In this document: piece by piece, positions 6,435 through 11,499 of the stretch
Layout: each line of letters starts with the position of its first letter
Numbering within the stretch: the stretch's first letter is position 1
Source of the DNA: Candidatus Ventricola intestinavium
Lineage (GTDB): Bacteria > Bacillota > Clostridia > Christensenellales > Aristaeellaceae
NCBI GenBank assembly: GCA_018715105.1
Contig: DVMG01000126.1
Span: 1-11,499 of the forward strand
Direction: 5' to 3'
Length of the DNA: 11,499 bases
Notes under the pieces: generated by a model
Told to the model about the DNA's origin: nothing
What the model saw: the letters and a program-made list of their open reading frames with translations, nothing else
Databases searched by the model: none
Program-made: the position numbers and the translations under genes

Positions 6435-7646
6435 ATGGCCAATATCCTTGACTATCTCCGCTGGAGGGGGGATCTCCCCTTCCGGCAGGTGCCACCCGGC
6501 GAGGTGGACGCGCTGGTGCTCAGCTATCTTTCCTATATGCTCTACGAGGGAATCGTGGAAGAGGCGCTTCCGGGCGAGGGCGTGCGCCTGGCGGACGCGG
6601 CGGCGGCGCTTCTGGCGCGCGCGGAGCGCGAGCGCAACAGCATGTCCTATTCCATCCGGGATGACGCGCGCCTGCTCACCCTGCTCCGGGAGAGCGAGCG
6701 GTTTGGCGGCGTGCGCCTGACCGGCTATGTCAACCGGGTGGACAGGGAGGCGGAAAAGCAGTTTTCCGCCGTCACATGCCTGCTGGAGGATGGCACCGCG
6801 CTGATCGCCTTCCGGGGGACGGACGACACCGTCGTCGGCTGGAAGGAAGATTTCAACATGAGTTTTGAAACCGCCGTCCCCTCCCAGCTGGAGGCGGTGA
6901 GCTACACGCAGCAGGTGGCGAAGGCGCTGGACGGCCCGCTGATCCTGGGCGGCCATTCCAAAGGGGGCAATCTGGCGGCCTACGCGGGCATCTTTGCGCA
7001 GGACGATGTGCGGGGGCGCATCCGCGCGGTCTATAATTTTGACGGGCCGGGATTCAACGAGGCGGTCATCGCCTCGCCCGCGTTTGAAAAGGTGGATATG
7101 CGCGTGCATACCTATGTGCCGCAATCCTCCGTGATCGGGATCCTGCTGTGGCACCATGAGCCGTTTACCGTGGTGCGCAGCGACCGCGTGGGCGTGTTTC
7201 AGCACAACGTCTTCTCCTGGCAGGTGATGGGCGGCCGCTTTGTCACCCTGAGCGCGCGGACGAGCAACAGCTATTTTGCCGACGACACGGTCAAGCGCTG
7301 GCTCAAAAGCCTGACGCCCGAGCTGCGCAGGCAGACGATCGACGGCATTTATGCCGTACTGCGCATGTCCAACGGGCAGAATATCAGCGATCTGTTTGAC
7401 GCGAGAAACGTGCCCGTCTTTCTGCGCGCCGCGGGTTCGCTGGATGAAGGCACGCGGGAGGCGCTGGCGGAAGCCTTTCGCCTGCTGGGCAATTCTCTGC
7501 GGGAGGCCGTGCCCGGCTGGATCGACCGCACGGCCAGCGACATTCGCCTTCGCGTCACGGGCGAGAGGCAGGAGGCGCCCCTGCTGCCGGACCGGGAGGA
7601 AGGGGAAGCGGAGAGCGCGCCGGATGGGGAGGCAAAAGCGCCCTGA
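6435..7646 (+). CDS. DUF2974 / Mbeg1-like alpha/beta hydrolase
   Basis: This 403-residue protein matches the DUF2974 (Mbeg1-like) lipase-type family. The N-terminus is typical: MANILDYLRWRGDLPF, then DALVLSYLSYMLYEGIV at 25-41. The core holds ALIAFRGTDDTVVGWKEDFN (122-141) and the nucleophile elbow LGGHSKGGNLAAYAG (171-185, Ser175). It continues with YNFDGPGF (200-207) and FQHNVFSWQV (255-264), whose His257 is a likely catalytic residue. After about residue 375 the chain becomes a charged Glu/Pro/Ala tail with no predicted fold. There is no signal peptide. GGGAGGG (6423-6429) lies 5 nt before the ATG and decides the start. The family is widespread in Firmicutes, but its substrate is not known; triglyceride-lipase-like chemistry is inferred only from the fold. 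It is divergent from the esterase/ATP-grasp operon and followed by a separate promoter, so it is probably monocistronic. Confidence 0.88.
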   Translation: MANILDYLRWRGDLPFRQVPPGEVDALVLSYLSYMLYEGIVEEALPGEGVRLADAAAALLARAERERNSMSYSIRDDARLLTLLRESERFGGVRLTGYVNRVDREAEKQFSAVTCLLEDGTALIAFRGTDDTVVGWKEDFNMSFETAVPSQLEAVSYTQQVAKALDGPLILGGHSKGGNLAAYAGIFAQDDVRGRIRAVYNFDGPGFNEAVIASPAFEKVDMRVHTYVPQSSVIGILLWHHEPFTVVRSDRVGVFQHNVFSWQVMGGRFVTLSARTSNSYFADDTVKRWLKSLTPELRRQTIDGIYAVLRMSNGQNISDLFDARNVPVFLRAAGSLDEGTREALAEAFRLLGNSLREAVPGWIDRTASDIRLRVTGERQEAPLLPDREEGEAESAPDGEAKAP

Positions 7647-7652
7647 GCGCGC

Positions 7653-7681
7653 TTGCGCAGGCGCCCGGTTTGCACTATAAT
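7653..7681 (+). promoter_or_regulatory. probable promoter for the M18 aminopeptidase
   Basis: TTGCGC (7653-7658), 17-bp spacer, perfect TATAAT (7676-7681). The -35 is weak beyond TTG. It lies right after the DUF2974 stop and gives a leader of about 195 nt to the aminopeptidase start. Confidence 0.6.
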
Positions 7682-7705
7682 GAAGAGGATTTTCGGATGG
7701 AAAGC

Positions 7706-7863
7706 CCGCCCGGCGGGCGGCACAGAGCCCGGGGAAACGCTTTTCTTCCTCGAAGGGGAGAAAGGATCGCAATCTTTTGAAAAGCAGCGCCTGCCAGGAA
7801 TAAAAGCGATGCTTATGGCAACAAACAAACCAAATAAACAAACAAAGCCGCCCGGCGGGCGGC
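7706..7863 (+). repeat. twin copies of a 16-bp GC-rich palindromic repeat in the aminopeptidase leader
   Basis: CCGCCCGGCGGGCGGC occurs exactly at 7706-7721 and again at 7848-7863. Each copy can fold into a tight hairpin. The second is extended to a 7-bp stem with a 3-nt loop (7847-7863) and ends directly against the GGAAAGG ribosome-binding region. Between the copies lies an A/C-rich, almost G-free run of CAAA-type repeats (about 7819-7846) and a CTTTTGAAAAG palindrome. Both copies lie downstream of the TATAAT at 7676, so they should be transcribed as leader RNA. Confidence 0.65.
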
Positions 7864-7882
7864 GGAAAGGATGGAACCGCAT

Positions 7883-9298
7883 ATGGAAAGAAAGAACGCA
7901 TGGACGGCCCGCGCCGCGGAGGAAGACAAGATCGAGGCGCTTGCGCAGGCATACCGCCGCTTTCTTGACCGGGGAAAGACGGAGCGCGAGTGCGTCGCCT
8001 ACGGCGTGGAGCTGGCCAGGGCGCGCGGCTTTGAGGACATGAGAGAGGCCGTGCGCGCGGATGCGCCCCTGAGCGCCGGAAGCCGCGTGTATGTCAACTG
8101 GATGAACAAATCGCTCCTGCTCTTCATCGTGGGGAAAAAGCCGCTTGAGGAGGGCATGAATATCCTGGGCGCGCACATCGATTCCCCGCGCATCGACATC
8201 AAGCAGAATCCTCTCTATGAAGAAAAGGAGATCGCGTATCTGGACACGCACTATTACGGCGGCATCAAAAAATACCAGTGGGTGGCCATGCCGCTTGCGC
8301 TGCATGGCGTGATCGTGCGCCGGGACGGCACGTCCGTCACCGTGGCCATCGGGGAGGACGAGGGCGATCCCGTGTTCTGCATCTCCGATCTGCTGCCGCA
8401 TCTGGCGCAGGAACAGATGGCCAAGAGCGGCAAATCCATCATCGAAGGCGAGGCGCTCAACCTCATCATCGGCAGCCGCCCGAAGCAGGGCGAAGAGAAG
8501 GGCGAAAAGGGCGAAAAGCAGGAGGGCGTCAAGGCCCGCGTGCTGGAGATCCTCCGGGAAAAATACGGCGTGGAGGAGGAAGATTTCCTTTCCGCCGAGC
8601 TGGAGGCCGTGCCCGCCGGCCGCGCGCGCGACATGGGCCTTGACCGCAGCATGATCCTCGCCTATGGTCACGACGACCGCGTGTGCGCCTATCCTTCCCT
8701 GGCGGCGATGCTGGATTACGAGGGGACGCCGGATTACACGCTGTGCTGCGTGCTCACCGACAAGGAGGAAATCGGCAGCGTGGGCGCCACGGGCATGGCC
8801 GCCCGCTACTTTGAAAACGCCGTGGCCGAGCTCTTTGCGCGGCTGGGAACCTACAGCGAGCTGGGCCTGCGCCGCGCGCTGGCCAACAGCCGCATGCTCT
8901 CAAGCGACGTGAGCGCCGCCTTTGACCCGAATTTTGCCAGCGCCTTTGAGCCGAAAAACAGCGCCTATATGGGCCGCGGCATCTGCTTTAACAAATACAC
9001 CGGAAGCCGGGGCAAGTCCGGCTCCAACGACGCAAACGCCGAATACATGGCCAGCCTGCGCCGCATTCTGGATGAAGAGGGCATCGCCTTCCAGACCGCG
9101 GAGCTGGGCCGTGTAGACCTGGGAGGCGGCGGCACCATCGCCTACCTGTGCGCCAAATACGGCATGAACGTGATCGATTCGGGCATCGCCGTGCTGTCTA
9201 TGCATGCGCCCTATGAGGTGATCAGCAAAGTGGATCTCTATGAGGGATACCGCTGCTACTGCGCGTTCCTCCGGCATGCGGGCCCCGTGGGGCAGTGA
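7883..9298 (+). CDS. M18 family zinc aminopeptidase
   Basis: This 471-residue protein is a complete M18 metallo-aminopeptidase, a cytosolic dodecameric peptidase that trims N-terminal (often acidic or neutral) residues. Metal ligands and catalytic residues are all visible: GAHIDSPR (96-103, H98), GHDDR (262-266, bridging D264), TDKEEIGS (292-299, E295/E296), SSDVSAAF (340-347, D342) and SMHAPYE (439-445, H441). The family's NWMNKSLLLF and YYGGIKKYQW blocks are at 72-81 and 124-133. A charged segment KQGEEKGEKGEKQEG (201-215), encoded by short tandem repeats, sits in the variable linker of the dimerisation domain. ATG 7883 (MERKNAW, matching relatives) is preferred; ATG 7871 (MEPHMERK) is in frame but abuts the GGAAAGG signal with no spacer. 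It has its own promoter and a structured leader, and is followed by a hairpin terminator at 9375-9413. The exact family gene name (apeA-like) is not certain. Confidence 0.94.
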   Translation: MERKNAWTARAAEEDKIEALAQAYRRFLDRGKTERECVAYGVELARARGFEDMREAVRADAPLSAGSRVYVNWMNKSLLLFIVGKKPLEEGMNILGAHIDSPRIDIKQNPLYEEKEIAYLDTHYYGGIKKYQWVAMPLALHGVIVRRDGTSVTVAIGEDEGDPVFCISDLLPHLAQEQMAKSGKSIIEGEALNLIIGSRPKQGEEKGEKGEKQEGVKARVLEILREKYGVEEEDFLSAELEAVPAGRARDMGLDRSMILAYGHDDRVCAYPSLAAMLDYEGTPDYTLCCVLTDKEEIGSVGATGMAARYFENAVAELFARLGTYSELGLRRALANSRMLSSDVSAAFDPNFASAFEPKNSAYMGRGICFNKYTGSRGKSGSNDANAEYMASLRRILDEEGIAFQTAELGRVDLGGGGTIAYLCAKYGMNVIDSGIAVLSMHAPYEVISKVDLYEGYRCYCAFLRHAGPVGQ

Positions 9299-9329
9299 GC
9301 CGGGCGCCGCGGAGAAGCAAAGGCCCCGC

Positions 9330-9369
9330 CCGATTCCCCGCATGCTTTAACCGATTCCCCTAACCGATT
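9330..9369 (+). repeat. short direct repeats after the aminopeptidase
   Basis: CCGATTCCCC occurs at 9330-9339 and 9351-9360, and a partial copy (TAACCGATT, also at 9348-9356) at 9361-9369. No function is evident; they sit between the aminopeptidase stop and the terminator hairpin. Confidence 0.4.
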
Positions 9370-9374
9370 GATTC

Positions 9375-9413
9375 AAACCGCCGATCATTCCTCCTCGGAA
9401 GGCCGGCGGTTTT
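9375..9413 (+). terminator. hairpin terminator between convergent genes, probably bidirectional
   Basis: AAACCGCCG (9375-9383) pairs perfectly with CGGCGGTTT (9404-9412), and a TTCC/GGAA stem can form inside the 20-nt loop. On the plus strand the stem runs into TTTTC, ending the aminopeptidase transcript. On the minus strand it ends the XRE transcript in a short T tract. It overlaps the last codons of the minus-strand XRE gene. Confidence 0.65.
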
Positions 9414-9792
9414 CAATCTGTGCGTTTTCAATCTGCCCGTTTTCATACTGGGTGATGCTCCGGCACAGGTCATTCAGGACGCTGAGCACCACCGCGCCGT
9501 ATCCGTCGGCCATGCCGGCGATTTCAATGCCGGGCTGCATGCCGCCCTCCCCCGTTTCAAAGCGGATGGAGCCGTCGATCAGGCTGTTTTTCAACAGCAG
9601 GTTGGGGGAGATGGAGAGCGCCTCCGCGATGCGGACGAGCATGTTCAGCGAACAGGGGCGCTCGCCGCGCTCCAGGCGGCCCATGTGCAGCAGGGAGATG
9701 CCCAGATGCTCGGAAAGCGCCTCCTGCGTCAGCCTTGCCTGGCGGCGGGCGTTTCGGATGTTGCGGCCGATGATGCTATAGGAAATCCTCAT
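9385..9792 (-). CDS. XRE-family helix-turn-helix regulator 1
   Basis: This 135-residue protein has a Cro/C1-type HTH at about residues 6-62: IGRNIRNARRQARLTQEALS, then the recognition-helix region HLGISLLHMGRLERGER (29-45) and MLVRIAEALSISPNLLL. The C-terminal half is not a known ligand domain; it contains a predicted helix (VVLSVLNDLCRSITQYE) and a repetitive tail NGQIENAQIENRRPSEEE. ATG 9792 is preferred over ATG 9807: GGAGG (9805-9801) lies 8 nt upstream of 9792, whereas 9807 overlaps it. The gene is divergent from a second XRE gene, with a shared AT-rich control region of about 154 nt, and convergent with the aminopeptidase. It is likely a small DNA-binding repressor that acts on its own region. 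No partner such as a toxin or phage gene is next to it. Confidence 0.88.
   Translation of the reverse strand: MRISYSIIGRNIRNARRQARLTQEALSEHLGISLLHMGRLERGERPCSLNMLVRIAEALSISPNLLLKNSLIDGSIRFETGEGGMQPGIEIAGMADGYGAVVLSVLNDLCRSITQYENGQIENAQIENRRPSEEE
9409..9453 (+). repeat. three tandem 15-bp units at the 3' end of the XRE gene
   Basis: GTTTTCAATCTG(T/C)(G/C)C is repeated at 9409-9423 and 9424-9438, with a diverged third copy at 9439-9453. Read on the minus strand it encodes the repeated NGQIE/NAQIE peptide. Being a multiple of three, copy-number change would alter protein length without a frameshift. The first unit also supplies the 3' arm and T tract of the terminator at 9375-9413. Confidence 0.75.
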
Positions 9793-9836
9793 GGAAAGTT
9801 CCTCCATAATGGCACGGGTTATACTTATCAGAAAGG

Positions 9837-9865
9837 ATTATATCGAAAATTGATTAAAAAGTCAA
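9837..9865 (-). promoter_or_regulatory. SigA-type promoter for XRE regulator 1
   Basis: On the minus strand: TTGACT (9865-9860), 17-bp spacer, TATAAT (9842-9837). Predicted start is near 9830, about 38 nt before the ATG at 9792. Confidence 0.85.
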
Positions 9866-9867
9866 TT
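9848..9867 (+). promoter_or_regulatory. candidate operator (inverted repeat) over the XRE1 -35
   Basis: AATTGA (9848-9853) and TCAATT (9862-9867) form an inverted repeat with an 8-nt centre. The TCAATT arm overlaps the -35 of the minus-strand promoter, as expected for a repressor site. Binding by either XRE protein is inference. Confidence 0.45.
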
Positions 9868-9868
9868 A

Positions 9869-9893
9869 CTTGATCTATCATTCATTTATCAAG
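9869..9893 (+). promoter_or_regulatory. candidate operator (inverted repeat) over the XRE2 -35
   Basis: CTTGAT (9869-9874) and ATCAAG (9888-9893) form an inverted repeat with a 13-nt centre. The right arm covers most of the XRE2 -35 (9886-9891). It shares the TTGAT half-site with the neighbouring repeat at 9848-9867. Confidence 0.45.
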
Positions 9894-9914
9894 AAGACAA
9901 GAGAAACGTATAAT
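9886..9914 (+). promoter_or_regulatory. SigA-type promoter for XRE regulator 2
   Basis: TTATCA (9886-9891), 17-bp spacer, perfect TATAAT (9909-9914). Predicted start is near 9921, about 26 nt before the ATG at 9947. The weak -35 suggests lower basal strength than the opposing promoter. Confidence 0.7.
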
Positions 9915-9946
9915 ACAGAAAAGTCTGTTGCGCGGGAGGATGGGAG

Positions 9947-10300
9947 ATGGCTATATCAAACATTGCCGTGGGCAGACATCTGCAAAACAGAAGGAAAGAA
10001 AAAGGTCTTAAACAGCTCTACGTTGCAGAGGTATTGGATATTTCGGTTGAACATCTGAGCCGGGTTGAAACAGGGAAGGCCATGCTTTCTCTGGATAAGC
10101 TGGCCGAATACTGCGACCTGCTCGGCATCTCCATGGTGCAGGTGATCGCGGAAGCGGAAACGACGGATCATCCCGAATATGCGCTTCGCTTTGCCCAGAT
10201 TATCCGGGATTGCCCGGCGCAGGCCGTGGAGATGATGCTCAGCGCGTGCGACGGCATGGCCAGACATGTGCGGGAAAGCCGGGAAGAGCCGGAGGGATGA
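9947..10300 (+). CDS. XRE-family helix-turn-helix regulator 2
   Basis: This 117-residue protein has a Cro/C1-type HTH at about residues 6-62: IAVGRHLQNRRKEKGLKQLY, VAEVLDISVEHLSRVETGKA (26-45, turn and recognition helix) and LDKLAEYCDLLGISMVQVI. The remainder is a short helical tail (EYALRFAQIIRDCPAQAVEMMLS). There is no recognised effector domain, and the size fits simple repressors. GGGAGG (9934-9939) is 7 nt before ATG 9947. It has the same architecture as the divergent XRE gene at 9385-9792, but the HTH sequences differ enough that they are not recent duplicates. Base composition is less GC-rich than the aminopeptidase. It is followed 50 nt later by a strong terminator at 10351-10407, so it is probably transcribed alone. 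Target genes are unknown. Confidence 0.88.
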   Translation: MAISNIAVGRHLQNRRKEKGLKQLYVAEVLDISVEHLSRVETGKAMLSLDKLAEYCDLLGISMVQVIAEAETTDHPEYALRFAQIIRDCPAQAVEMMLSACDGMARHVRESREEPEG

Positions 10301-10350
10301 GGGGCGCATACGCGAGAAACCATGATGCGCAAAAGGATGGAAAAACATTT

Positions 10351-10407
10351 CACCCCGTTGGGTGGTACCGCTGGGTTTAGCGGCACGGCTCAACGGGGTG
10401 TTTTTTT
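10351..10407 (+). terminator. strong intrinsic terminator with a T-box core in its loop
   Basis: CACCCCGTTG (10351-10360) pairs perfectly with CAACGGGGTG (10391-10400), followed by seven Ts (10401-10407). The 30-nt loop contains a second hairpin, CCGCT/AGCGG (10368-10372, 10379-10383). It also holds GGGTGGTACCGC (10360-10371), which matches the conserved T-box antiterminator sequence. It ends the XRE2 transcript. No gene follows on the plus strand and I see no upstream Stem I, so a working tRNA-sensing T-box is unlikely; a relic or coincidence is possible. Confidence 0.85.
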
Positions 10408-10455
10408 GCCAATCCTTTGGAAAGGCCTGCGCCGGCGTGACGGCCTTCCTGGGAA

Positions 10456-10487
10456 CACGGCATGGGAGCACTTTTTCCCATGCCGTG
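10456..10487. repeat. 12-bp perfect hairpin in the gene-free gap
   Basis: CACGGCATGGGA (10456-10467) and TCCCATGCCGTG (10476-10487) are perfect complements around an 8-nt loop. There is no T tract after either arm, so it is not a standard terminator. It lies 35 nt beyond the stop of the SLH protein gene and could stabilise or end that mRNA. Confidence 0.6.
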
Positions 10488-10522
10488 AGGGAAGACGGAG
10501 CGCCCGCTTTTAGAGGAAGCTC

Positions 10523-11499
10523 TTATTTTCCGGCAAAGTTGGAAACCATTTCCATGATGTGCAAGGCATAACCAAACGTGACTTCTTCCTTGGGGTTAAA
10601 GTTCCCGTTTTCGTCAGCCGGGAAGAAACCGAAGTACTGTGCCCGGGTCAGATCCCCATAGTAGGTGCTGTCGATGCTCTCCACATCGTTGTAAACGGGG
10701 GTTCCAGACATGGCCTGCTTGTAGGACACGCCGCAGCTGGACATCACCAGCGCCGCCAGCTGCTCCTTGGTGACCTTTTCATCCGCCAGGAATGTCACTT
10801 CGCCAGAGGTGACGCCCCGCGGCACGCCGGAAGAAGCCATCAGCCCGGATTCTACCAGGGCCGCACACAGCCCGTTGTCTTGCGGATCGACATCCGTAAA
10901 GACGAGCTCTGTTTCAATGGGCTCCACTTCCCACATGGCGGCGATTATGCGGGCCATGTCCATCCGCGTGACAACGGCATCCATGTCGAGGGAATTTACG
11001 TCTATATACCGCTTGGCCTGAATGCGCGCGGCATCCTCGGCATAGGGGCTATCCTGTGCGGGAAGGGATTCCAGCACGGCATACACGGCGCTTTCATTGG
11101 TGCGGCCGTTTGGATCGGTTGCCACCAGTTTTATGTACTTGCCCGTCAGGTCTTCGGTTACATCAAGGGTCTCCCCCTCGGCAACCTGGGTAAACACACC
11201 ATCCACCGCATCGGAAGCAAGCCAGGAGTAGGAGATATCCTCAAGCTGACCGCCCAGATAAAGGGTGGAAGCCGTCAGCGTTTCTCCGGCATAGGGGATG
11301 CCGATCACGCGCGTCTCCGTAGGACGAGGATATTCCAGGCCGTTGATGACCACGTTTTCCAGAACAGGATCCTGCCAGTTCATGGCCCGCATGGCAATGC
11401 CGGTATCCTCGATGGTCAGGTTGCGCAGCACAATGCCGGTAATTGGAACCTCTTCAAAGGATTCCAGGAAAAGCCCATAATCCCCGCCGCGGCTGGTCA
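10523..11499 (-). CDS. C-terminal part of a secreted GH28-like beta-helix protein with SLH-type modules; 5' end outside window
   Basis: The frame is open from base 11497 to the TAA at 10525-10523 (324 visible residues); the start lies beyond the window. Visible residues 1-56 (RGGDYGLFLESFEE, then VPITGIVLRNLTIEDTG and LENVVINGLEYPRP) look like the last turns of a right-handed beta-helix of the GH28 polygalacturonase type. Residues about 61-142 form an Ig-like segment (GIPYAGETLTAS, ISYSWLASD, GKYIKLVATDPNGR). Three degenerate SLH modules follow: TRMDMARIIAAMWEV (177-191), VFTDVDPQDNGLCAAL to LAALVM (about 199-252) and VYNDVESIDSTYYGDL to the end (268-320). SLH domains tether exoproteins to secondary cell-wall polymers, so this is a cell-surface protein, probably acting on pectin-like or other uronic polysaccharides. 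The catalytic residues are outside the window, so activity is unproven. It is less GC-rich than the housekeeping genes. Confidence 0.8.
   Translation of the reverse strand, partial: TSRGGDYGLFLESFEEVPITGIVLRNLTIEDTGIAMRAMNWQDPVLENVVINGLEYPRPTETRVIGIPYAGETLTASTLYLGGQLEDISYSWLASDAVDGVFTQVAEGETLDVTEDLTGKYIKLVATDPNGRTNESAVYAVLESLPAQDSPYAEDAARIQAKRYIDVNSLDMDAVVTRMDMARIIAAMWEVEPIETELVFTDVDPQDNGLCAALVESGLMASSGVPRGVTSGEVTFLADEKVTKEQLAALVMSSCGVSYKQAMSGTPVYNDVESIDSTYYGDLTRAQYFGFFPADENGNFNPKEEVTFGYALHIMEMVSNFAGK

Noticed and set aside
7653..8042. 129-codon plus-strand frame starting in the aminopeptidase leader
   Set aside because: It overlaps the first 160 nt of the aminopeptidase in another frame, reads through the twin hairpins and has no Shine-Dalgarno or domain.
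6375..8671. Long minus-strand frames (525 and 440 codons) opposite the DUF2974 and aminopeptidase genes
   Set aside because: Antisense to two well-supported genes; no family resemblance.
9330..9453. Direct repeats as a CRISPR array
   Set aside because: The units are 10-15 bp, without regular spacers of 30-40 bp, and no cas gene is present.
9385..10300. XRE pair as a toxin-antitoxin module
   Set aside because: Both proteins are HTH regulators; neither has a toxin fold such as HigB/RelE or HipA, and no toxin-sized partner overlaps them.
10322..10571. Small plus-strand frames (63 and 69 codons) in the gap after XRE2
   Set aside because: They run through a strong terminator and a 12-bp hairpin; their translations have no domain.

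Overview
The window looks like chromosomal DNA from a GC-rich Gram-positive bacterium, most likely an anaerobic Clostridia-type Bacillota (gut Christensenellales or Oscillospirales would fit, but I cannot place it from this sequence alone). The reasons are textbook housekeeping SigA-like promoters with exact 17-bp spacers, strong AGGAGG-type ribosome binding sites, a Firmicutes-style obg-yhbY pair, a T-box-like motif, and an S-layer-homology (SLH) anchored exoprotein. I see no tRNA, rRNA, CRISPR array, transposase, integrase or phage gene.

Layout. (1) 1-342, minus: N-terminal part of rpsF (ribosomal protein S6), cut by the window edge. (2) 624-2268, plus: obg GTPase and yhbY RNA-binding protein, both ribosome-assembly factors, driven by a near-consensus promoter that diverges from the rpsF promoter. 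(3) 2281-3048, minus: a very GC-rich membrane protein resembling TauE/SafE permeases, convergent with yhbY. (4) 3171-6249, minus: a three-gene unit with its own consensus promoter (TTGACA-17-TATACT) and two tandem intrinsic terminators. Its genes are an enterochelin-esterase-like alpha/beta hydrolase, a second esterase with a GCSMG elbow, and an ATP-grasp ligase. This is the best candidate for an uncharacterised biochemical system. (5) 6347-7646, plus: a DUF2974/Mbeg1-like serine hydrolase reading away from that operon from its own consensus promoter. (6) 7653-9413, plus: an M18 zinc aminopeptidase with an unusually structured leader and a hairpin terminator. (7) 9385-10300: two small divergent XRE-family regulators sharing an AT-rich control region with inverted repeats that overlap the -35 elements. 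(8) 10301-10522: a gene-free stretch with a strong terminator that carries a perfect T-box core in its loop, plus a 12-bp perfect hairpin. (9) 10523-11499, minus: the C-terminal part of a secreted GH28-like beta-helix protein with an Ig-like segment and SLH-type modules, cut by the window edge.

How the parts relate. Regions 1-2 are housekeeping translation and ribosome biogenesis. Regions 4-5 put three unrelated alpha/beta-hydrolase genes and an ATP-dependent ligase around one 347-bp divergent promoter region, which suggests synthesis or turnover of an ester- or amide-linked small molecule. That is inference: no substrate can be read from the sequence. The XRE pair looks like a self-contained, probably mutually regulating switch. 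The SLH protein is a cell-surface polysaccharide-active or binding protein whose catalytic part lies mostly outside the window.
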